From assembly GCF_002022005.1 (NCBI RefSeq), contig NZ_CP017258.1, positions 682,001 to 746,000 on the forward strand: a stretch of DNA of 64,000 nucleotides, in the 5' to 3' direction. The notes beneath the pieces are model-generated. The model worked only from the letters and a program-made list of their open reading frames with translations. It did no database searches and was not told the DNA's origin. The stretch is from Campylobacter pinnipediorum subsp. caledonicus. GTDB taxonomy: Bacteria; Campylobacterota; Campylobacteria; Campylobacterales; Campylobacteraceae. Of this stretch, positions 58,511-64,000 are shown in pieces (positions within the stretch are counted from its first letter, which is position 1; the number at the start of each line of letters is the position of its first letter). Position numbers and translations under genes: made by a program.

Positions 58511-59013
58511 TTTTTGTCTTTCTTTGAGTTTTTTCTAGCTCCCCTTGTGCTCATCAAAGCTCTTTCGTAAAATAGTAAAAGTGTTATAGAAACTCCAACC
58601 CCAAGTGCTAATGCTACAGAAATTGTAGTTAGTGCATTATCAAAAAACAATACCAAATGTTTTGACTTTATAGCAACATCATCATTTTTTATAAATAAGA
58701 ATAATGCCAATATGCTTTTATAGGCATAAATTCCGGGTATCATAGGGAGTAGGGCTGGAAATGCTATGATTTCAGCTGGAACCTTAAGTCTAAATGCAAA
58801 AAACATTCCTAGTATACCTGCCAAAAAAGATGCAATAAGAGTTGCTAGCGATATATTTAAAATATCATTATGCAAAATGAGATATCTAAAAGAGTGCGCT
58901 ATGGCAGCTATAAATGCTGATACAAGAAGTGTATTTTTTGGCGGTGAACTTACATATGCAAATCCAAATCCGGCAATAGCAGCAAATACTGCATCAAGTA
59001 TAAAATTATACAT
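58507..59013 (-). CDS. ThrE-family exporter, small membrane subunit (DUF3815)
   Basis: 168 residues with about five hydrophobic helices; GFGFAYVSSPPKNTLLVSA, FPALLPMIPGIYAYKS are the ThrE C-domain pattern. In many bacteria the ThrE threonine/serine exporter is split in two genes; here the partner directly precedes it (8-base overlap). Substrate inferred from family only. Confidence 0.82.
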   Translation of the reverse strand: MYNFILDAVFAAIAGFGFAYVSSPPKNTLLVSAFIAAIAHSFRYLILHNDILNISLATLIASFLAGILGMFFAFRLKVPAEIIAFPALLPMIPGIYAYKSILALFLFIKNDDVAIKSKHLVLFFDNALTTISVALALGVGVSITLLLFYERALMSTRGARKNSKKDKK

Positions 59014-59785
59014 TTAATAACTTTATGCTTGATATGGATAGTGTTATGTATACGCCTATTGCTATACATACTATCAAAAGTCCTGTATTTATGGCTTTTG
59101 CTAGACCAATCAATACATTACTATTTAGTATATCAAATGTTGAGTTTATAAGCATAACACCAGGCATTAGATATAATACGCTTGAACCTATGGCTATATC
59201 TGGTGTTGAAGAAAAACCAAAATATATACCAAGATAGGCCACAAATGATGATATAAATGCTGCCATTAGATGTTGTAATTTTATATTTAATCTTATTTTT
59301 GTTGTTAAATGTCTAAAAATAAATCCAATAAAAGTAGCTACAAAAACAACAAACATACTTCCTGTGTCGCCTCCAAATAATTTACAAAATGCAGCATTTG
59401 CAAGACTTATGAATAAGATAGTTTTTTTGATATGATTTTGTTTGAAATTTATGATCTCGTTGTAGTTTTGTATCGCATCTTGTATATTTAGGCGCTCATC
59501 TTGTATTTGCCAACTAAGTGCACTAAGTTCAGAAATAAGGCTAAAACTTATAAAGTGATTTGGTGTATCAATTACGTAAGTTCTAAAAATAGAACTATTG
59601 CTATTGTCTGTTATACTTATACTAAAATGCTTGGTTAATGCTGTAAGGCTTACATTATATCCGTAAGACTTTGCTACTCTAGATACACATCTATCTACTC
59701 TTGCTGTATATGTGCCTATGCTTAGCATTTTAGATGTGTATTCTATGAGAAACTTTGCTACTTCTTCTATATCAGGCTTATTCAT
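59006..59785 (-). CDS. ThrE-family exporter, large subunit (DUF1212)
   Basis: 259 residues: a cytoplasmic N-terminal part (ARVDRCVSRVAKSYGY, about 20-50) and five hydrophobic helices, with LYLMPGVMLINSTFDIL matching the PGx motif of ThrE. It forms a pair with the following small subunit; likely an amino-acid exporter in the inner membrane. Confidence 0.82.
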   Translation of the reverse strand: MNKPDIEEVAKFLIEYTSKMLSIGTYTARVDRCVSRVAKSYGYNVSLTALTKHFSISITDNSNSSIFRTYVIDTPNHFISFSLISELSALSWQIQDERLNIQDAIQNYNEIINFKQNHIKKTILFISLANAAFCKLFGGDTGSMFVVFVATFIGFIFRHLTTKIRLNIKLQHLMAAFISSFVAYLGIYFGFSSTPDIAIGSSVLYLMPGVMLINSTFDILNSNVLIGLAKAINTGLLIVCIAIGVYITLSISSIKLLNV

Positions 59786-59798
59786 AATAAAATCTATA

Positions 59799-61826
59799 TT
59801 AAAAACTTATCTCTTTTATATCAGCTATTTTTTTGAATGCTAAATAAATTTGACCTATTAATGCTATTCTGTTATTTTTGATTTTTTCATCATCGGTATT
59901 TATCATAACATTTTCAAAAAACTCATCAATTTCTTGTTTTAAACCAAATAGCTCTCTTAATCTCTCTTTATATTTTTCTTCATTGCTGTTTAATGCTTTG
60001 AATTTATCATTTAGATTTTTTTCATATTTATTTTCAAATAATTCTTCCTTAACATCTTGTATTTTTGTATCTTTTATGATGTTTGAAAGTCTTTTAAATG
60101 TAGAAAAATTATCTTTAAAATTAGGCTCGTTTGATATGATATGAAGTGCTTGTATGGCATTATAAAGTTTAACTATATCTCTATTTTTACTGTCTATACA
60201 ACTTTTTATTATAGATGAATTTGCATCAAAAAATGTATATAATCTATCAAGTATAAAATTTTCCAAGACACTCACATCAAAGTTATTGTAATTTTTTGCT
60301 ATTTCGTTTAAAATTTCTGATATATCAAATTCCAAACCTTCGTTTAAAATTATTTTTATAACTCCATTTGCTGCCCTTCTTAGTGCATAAGGATCTTTTG
60401 TTCCTGTTGGAATTTTGCCAACACTAAAAAGACCAACCAAGCTATCAAGTTTATGCGAGAGCGCAACTATTGAGCTAAAAAGAGTGCTAGGGCAATCCGC
60501 ATTTTCTCCATCTGGTAGGTATTGTTCTTTTATGGCTATTACTATATCTTTATCTTCACCTTTTTTTTCTGCATAGTAATGACCCATAATACCTTGAAGT
60601 TCTGTAAATTCATAAACCATACTACTTGTCAAATCAGCTTTACTTAGCATTACAGCTCTTGAAATTTTTTCTATATAGTTATTTCCTACTTCTTTAGCTA
60701 GTCTATTTTTGTATTTTTCTGCTAAAATTTTAGCTATTTTTTCCTCTCTAAGTTCTTTATCATATAGCGTTCCTAACTCTTTTAGGTATGTTATATTTTT
60801 TAGTTTATCAGGTGTGAAAGGTGCTTGTAAGTCACTTTTCCAAAAGAACATTGCATCGCTAAGCCTAGCTCTTAAAACCTTTTCATTGCCTTTTATTATT
60901 AGTGATTTTTCTTCATTTAATGAGTTGCTTACAACTATGAATTTATTTTCTAATTTTGAGTTTTTAAATACAGGAAAATATCTCTGATTTTCTTTCATTG
61001 ATGTTATTATGACTTCTTTTGGAATATCTAAAAATTCACTTTCAAATTGACCAAGCAAAGCTGTAGGGTATTCTGTTATAGCGACAACTTCTTTTAATAA
61101 GTCTTCATCAATCTCAATGTTTATATTGTTTTCTTTTTCAATTGTTTCAAATTGTTTTCTTATAATGCTCTCTCTCTCATGTTGGCTAAGAATAACACCT
61201 CTTTGTGTAGAATTTTCAAAATATTGGTTTATATTTTCTATTTTTATTTTATCGTAGCTTATATTTCTGTGTGGATATGTTGAGTTTTCGCTTTTTACTC
61301 CAAATTTTGTAAACTCCAAAGACTCATTTCCTAAAAATACTAAAAATGAGCGTATAGGTCTTATAAACTCAAACTCACCATTACCCCAACGCATAGATTT
61401 TCCAAAGTTTAGACTGAGTAGAAATTTTTCTATCATATCTGGTAAAATTTCTTTTACATCTTTTCCTGATACTTGTTTTTGATAGTAAAGCACCTCTTTA
61501 CCATTTATATCTTTAAAACTAAGTTCGCTTTCTTGTATTTCACATTTTTTTGCAAAACTAATAGCCGCTGGTGTAAATTTACCATCTTTTATAGCTATAT
61601 GTTTTGGTGCTCCTATAAACTCTACATCGCTATCATCTTGTTTTTGCTTGAAATTTTTATGAGATAAAACAAGCCTTCTTGGGGTATAGAAAAAATCAAA
61701 TTCGCTTTTTAAATTATACTCATCTAGCACCTTTTGCCATTTTGTTTTTATGTTTGGCAACTCTTTTAAAAATGGTATTGCTGGAAGTTCTTCAACTCCT
61801 ATTTCTATCAAAAGTTCTTTATTCAT
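59799..61826 (-). CDS. glyS: Glycyl-tRNA synthetase beta subunit
   Basis: 675 residues of the tetrameric type, which needs glyQ elsewhere in the genome. ELLIEIGVEELPA at the N-terminus, FVVFLGNE and SMRWGNGEFEFIRPIR, EYPTALLGQFESEFL, then SSMVYEFTELQGIMGHYYA and KDPYALRRAANGVIKI. Its start overlaps the 47-codon ORF by 8 bases. Confidence 0.96.
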   Translation of the reverse strand: MNKELLIEIGVEELPAIPFLKELPNIKTKWQKVLDEYNLKSEFDFFYTPRRLVLSHKNFKQKQDDSDVEFIGAPKHIAIKDGKFTPAAISFAKKCEIQESELSFKDINGKEVLYYQKQVSGKDVKEILPDMIEKFLLSLNFGKSMRWGNGEFEFIRPIRSFLVFLGNESLEFTKFGVKSENSTYPHRNISYDKIKIENINQYFENSTQRGVILSQHERESIIRKQFETIEKENNINIEIDEDLLKEVVAITEYPTALLGQFESEFLDIPKEVIITSMKENQRYFPVFKNSKLENKFIVVSNSLNEEKSLIIKGNEKVLRARLSDAMFFWKSDLQAPFTPDKLKNITYLKELGTLYDKELREEKIAKILAEKYKNRLAKEVGNNYIEKISRAVMLSKADLTSSMVYEFTELQGIMGHYYAEKKGEDKDIVIAIKEQYLPDGENADCPSTLFSSIVALSHKLDSLVGLFSVGKIPTGTKDPYALRRAANGVIKIILNEGLEFDISEILNEIAKNYNNFDVSVLENFILDRLYTFFDANSSIIKSCIDSKNRDIVKLYNAIQALHIISNEPNFKDNFSTFKRLSNIIKDTKIQDVKEELFENKYEKNLNDKFKALNSNEEKYKERLRELFGLKQEIDEFFENVMINTDDEKIKNNRIALIGQIYLAFKKIADIKEISF

Positions 61827-61962
61827 TTTTCTTTTTTTCCTCTTGTTTGATTTTTTTTCTTAATTCATCTTTTTTTGCTGTTTGAAGTATAACGCCTCTT
61901 ATCATAAAAAACAAAAAGCCAACTAAACAAATCACCATAAAAATATCTAAAAAATTTTTCAT
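61819..61962 (-). CDS. Small single-pass membrane protein of 47 residues
   Basis: ATG 61962 overlaps the stop of the upstream nuclease gene (ATGA), and the frame runs into glyS. The product starts MKNFLDIFMVICLVGFLFFM, a transmembrane helix, then has a Lys/Glu-rich cytoplasmic tail ending KKNE. Coupled gene ends on both sides support translation. Function unknown. Confidence 0.65.
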   Translation of the reverse strand: MKNFLDIFMVICLVGFLFFMIRGVILQTAKKDELRKKIKQEEKKKNE

Positions 61963-62879
61963 TTCTTGCCTTTAAAAATATCTAAAAAATTACTCCAAGA
62001 CCGACAAGCTTTATCTTTGTCTGTTGAAATTTCAAATACCAAAGGTAGATGATCTGAGTATTTATGTTCTTTATTTTCTGTTTTTGCAAAACCTTTATTA
62101 TTTAATAAATTATTTTTAAAAACTTTAAAACTATCACAAACATATATAAAATCATATTTTGTATCCATAAATTCAGGCGATAAAAGGATATGATCTATAG
62201 CTCTTTTTTTACCATAAGCCGCAAAACTATATCTTTGTTTTGGTTCTATAAATTCCCAGAGGTTTATATAATTTTTTGTAATTTGTATGTCGTTTAGTAT
62301 GGATTTTTTTCCATAAGGACTATTAAAATCCCCAAGTACTATCGCATTTTTTTCATTTTCTAAAGCTACTCTTAGTGTTCTTTCTGCTTTTTTTTGAGAT
62401 GTTATTCCATTTTTCTTAAAAGCCGGAAAGTGATTTATAAAGATACTAAATATTTTTTCATCTTCTTCAAAACTAACTTTTAAAATATCTCTAGTTTTTA
62501 CGCCTGCTATACTAAATGATTTTGTTAAAATTGGTCTTAGCTTGGATATTAGTCCGAGTCCAACAGGGGCATTTTTTGTTGTTTTAAAGCTTATAAATTT
62601 ATAATCAGTACCTTTTATAAGCTCTTTTAAAACATCTTCATTTTCTATCTCTTGAAGTGCTATTATATCAGCATCTATTGATTTGATTACTTCTTTTATG
62701 TTTGCAAGTTTATGTTTGTATTTTTGATAATCCCACGGAGATTTTCCTATTTTAAAATCTCTATATTCGTTGCCATTATTTTCGCCATCAAATAAATTTT
62801 CAACATTATAAGTAGCAATTTTTATAGTTTGTGCAAAAATAAAAATAGGTATAAAAAATATAAATATAATTTTATTCAT
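61959..62879 (-). CDS. Exported endonuclease/exonuclease/phosphatase-family protein
   Basis: 306 residues: signal peptide (cleavage about FA-Q17), then the EEP fold with KIATYNVENLFD, IIALQEIEN (metal-binding Glu), IFINHFPAFK, VLGDFNSP and C-terminal YSDHLPLVFEI (catalytic Asp-His). It is likely a periplasmic or secreted nuclease or phosphatase. It overlaps trmL by 4 bases. Confidence 0.88.
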   Translation of the reverse strand: MNKIIFIFFIPIFIFAQTIKIATYNVENLFDGENNGNEYRDFKIGKSPWDYQKYKHKLANIKEVIKSIDADIIALQEIENEDVLKELIKGTDYKFISFKTTKNAPVGLGLISKLRPILTKSFSIAGVKTRDILKVSFEEDEKIFSIFINHFPAFKKNGITSQKKAERTLRVALENEKNAIVLGDFNSPYGKKSILNDIQITKNYINLWEFIEPKQRYSFAAYGKKRAIDHILLSPEFMDTKYDFIYVCDSFKVFKNNLLNNKGFAKTENKEHKYSDHLPLVFEISTDKDKACRSWSNFLDIFKGKK

Positions 62880-63355
62880 ATTTTCTCTCTAAAATCAAAC
62901 TCATTTATGTTTTGTCTTATAGCTTCATATGCTATTATGCCAGTGCTTATTGCTAGATTTAAACTTCTTCCATTTTTACCCATGGGAATTGTTATTTTAT
63001 TTTTTGGCATTATATCCATAAGAGTTTCTGGCAATCCAGTGCTTTCTCCTCCAAAAAATATAAAATCACCAGTTTTAAAATTAGCTTCAAAGTAGTTATT
63101 GTTTGTTTTTGTTGTGGCAAAGAAAAACCTATCTTTGAGCTTTATATTTTCTTCTAAAAACTCGTTCAAGCTTTCCCAAATTTTAGGCTCTAGTATCTTC
63201 CAGTAATCAAGTCCAGCTCTTCTTACCGCCTTTTCGCTTAGGTCAAAAACAGTTGGTTTTATGATATGAAGCCTTAAATTTGCATTTACACACAGTCTTC
63301 CTATGGCTCCTGTGTTTTGGGGAATCTGTGGACTTACTAAGACTATATTAAACAT
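62876..63355 (-). CDS. trmL: tRNA (cytidine/uridine-34-2'-O)-methyltransferase TrmL
   Basis: SPOUT methyltransferase of 159 residues: IVLVSPQIPQNTGAIGRLC, FIFFGGESTGLPE, TIPMGKNGRSLNLAISTGI are the family motifs 1-3 of TrmL. It modifies the wobble base of Leu tRNAs in E. coli. Its start touches the purU stop. Confidence 0.92.
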   Translation of the reverse strand: MFNIVLVSPQIPQNTGAIGRLCVNANLRLHIIKPTVFDLSEKAVRRAGLDYWKILEPKIWESLNEFLEENIKLKDRFFFATTKTNNNYFEANFKTGDFIFFGGESTGLPETLMDIMPKNKITIPMGKNGRSLNLAISTGIIAYEAIRQNINEFDFREKI

Positions 63356-64000
63356 TAAAAAACAATAACCTTATTTTCATTTATAAATAATCTATCTTCA
63401 AGTGCTAAATCCAGCGCCTTTGCTAATACATTTTTTTCACAAGCTCTACCTGCTTTTTGCATATCTTTCCAGCTCATTTCGTGGTTTATATTTATTACAT
63501 CTTGAACTATTATTGGACCTTCGTCTAGATTATCATTTACAAAATGAGCAGTTGCTCCTATTATTTTAACTCCTCTTTCAAAGGCTTGTTTATATGGATT
63601 TGCTCCTATGAAAGCCGGTAAAAACGAGTGATGTATGTTTATTATCTTGTTGTTATAGTTTTGGACAAAATTTGGAGTTAATATTCTCATATATTTTGCT
63701 AATACAACATAATCAAAATCATATTTTGCCATAATGTCTAATACTTTTTGTTCATGTTCTTCTCTGCTTAAATTATCAGCACTTACATACTCAAAAGGTA
63801 TATTAAATCTTTCAACTAGACTTCTTAAAACTTCATGATTTGCAACAACTGAAACGATATTTGCGTTTAGCTCACCGCTATCAAATTTGATAAGCAGATC
63901 TCCCAAACAATGGCTCTCTTTTGTAGCAAGTATTATTATATTTTTTTTATTTTTGTGGGTGCAAGATATCTCGGCATTTTTTGGCAATACAGCCTCAAGG
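63355..64000 (-). CDS. purU: Formyltetrahydrofolate deformylase (partial, N-terminus off the right edge)
   Basis: PurU hydrolyses 10-formyl-THF to THF and formate, supplying formate to purine synthesis. The visible part is the catalytic transformylase domain: IIILATKESHCLGDLL, ANHEVLRSLVERF, NIHHSFLPAFIGANPYKQA and GATAHFVNDNLDEGPII with the N-H-D triad. The frame is open through the window end (LEAVLPKNAE) and the ACT domain should lie outside. TTG 63987 is not the real start. Confidence 0.93.
   Translation of the reverse strand, partial: LEAVLPKNAEISCTHKNKKNIIILATKESHCLGDLLIKFDSGELNANIVSVVANHEVLRSLVERFNIPFEYVSADNLSREEHEQKVLDIMAKYDFDYVVLAKYMRILTPNFVQNYNNKIINIHHSFLPAFIGANPYKQAFERGVKIIGATAHFVNDNLDEGPIIVQDVININHEMSWKDMQKAGRACEKNVLAKALDLALEDRLFINENKVIVF

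Overview
The window is a gene-dense, AT-rich chromosome segment that looks like the core genome of a Campylobacter or close relative (Campylobacterota). The reasons are the low GC content, atpB standing alone outside the main ATP synthase operon, the futalosine-pathway gene mqnC, RNase Y, a HrcA/CIRCE-controlled hrcA-grpE-dnaK operon, and gene orders that, from memory, match C. jejuni (the radA-ftsY/rny area, flgA-ubiX-coaD-tmk-hisS-speA, and mnmE-jag-yidC-yidD-rnpA-rpmH) and H. pylori (aroB-mscS-mtaB-ftsH-like). I saw no prophage, insertion sequence, CRISPR array, rRNA operon or poly-G contingency tract.

Layout. 1-7.7 kb: radA (cut by the left edge), ftsY and a TlpA-like lipoprotein run leftward; 5-formyl-THF cyclo-ligase, RNase Y, a SYLF-domain protein, a DedA protein, a DUF945-like protein and atpB run rightward. 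7.9-12.4 kb: purL, a TerB/J-domain membrane protein and purH. 12.4-17.7 kb, leftward: an MFS gene broken by a frameshift at an A8 tract, recG, an M16-like protein without the zinc motif, and mqnC. 17.8-22.7 kb: a His/Met-rich lipoprotein, two Sel1-repeat lipoproteins, ppk, rpsO and pgpA. 22.7-32.4 kb: a COG3400/TrkA-type protein, aroB, an MscS channel, mtaB, an FtsH-like AAA protein without the protease HEXXH, mog and a UvrD-type helicase.

32.4-33.0 kb holds decayed coding remnants. 33.0-36.4 kb is the heat-shock operon with its operator and a consensus promoter. 36.5-37.0 kb is a small HTH gene plus a 54-codon ORF that appear to be transcribed without a leader. 37.0-39.2 kb: murG and ftsW. 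39.3-39.9 kb: another decayed gene. 39.9-50.2 kb, leftward: thiF (with fused ThiS-like domain), aspB, speA, hisS, tmk, coaD, ubiX, flgA, tRNA-Gly, moeA and murA. 50.3-51.6 kb: a DUF455 protein and a SixA-like phosphatase. 51.6-56.2 kb, leftward: mnmE, jag, yidC, yidD, rnpA and rpmH. 56.3-58.1 kb: a uracil-DNA-glycosylase-like protein and a periplasmic binding-like protein. 58.1-64.0 kb, leftward: a thioesterase, a split ThrE-type exporter, glyS, a 47-codon membrane ORF, a secreted EEP-family nuclease, trmL and purU (cut by the right edge).

The content is mostly housekeeping: purine and folate metabolism, cell wall and division, translation and tRNA modification, protein insertion and folding, motility. 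No large undescribed system stands out. The points most worth a second look are the protease-dead FtsH homologue, two genes (flgA and rnpA) with no ordinary start codon where the conserved protein begins, apparently leaderless small-gene transcripts, the frameshifted transporter at a homopolymer, and the metal-ligand-rich lipoprotein with a 42-bp coding repeat.
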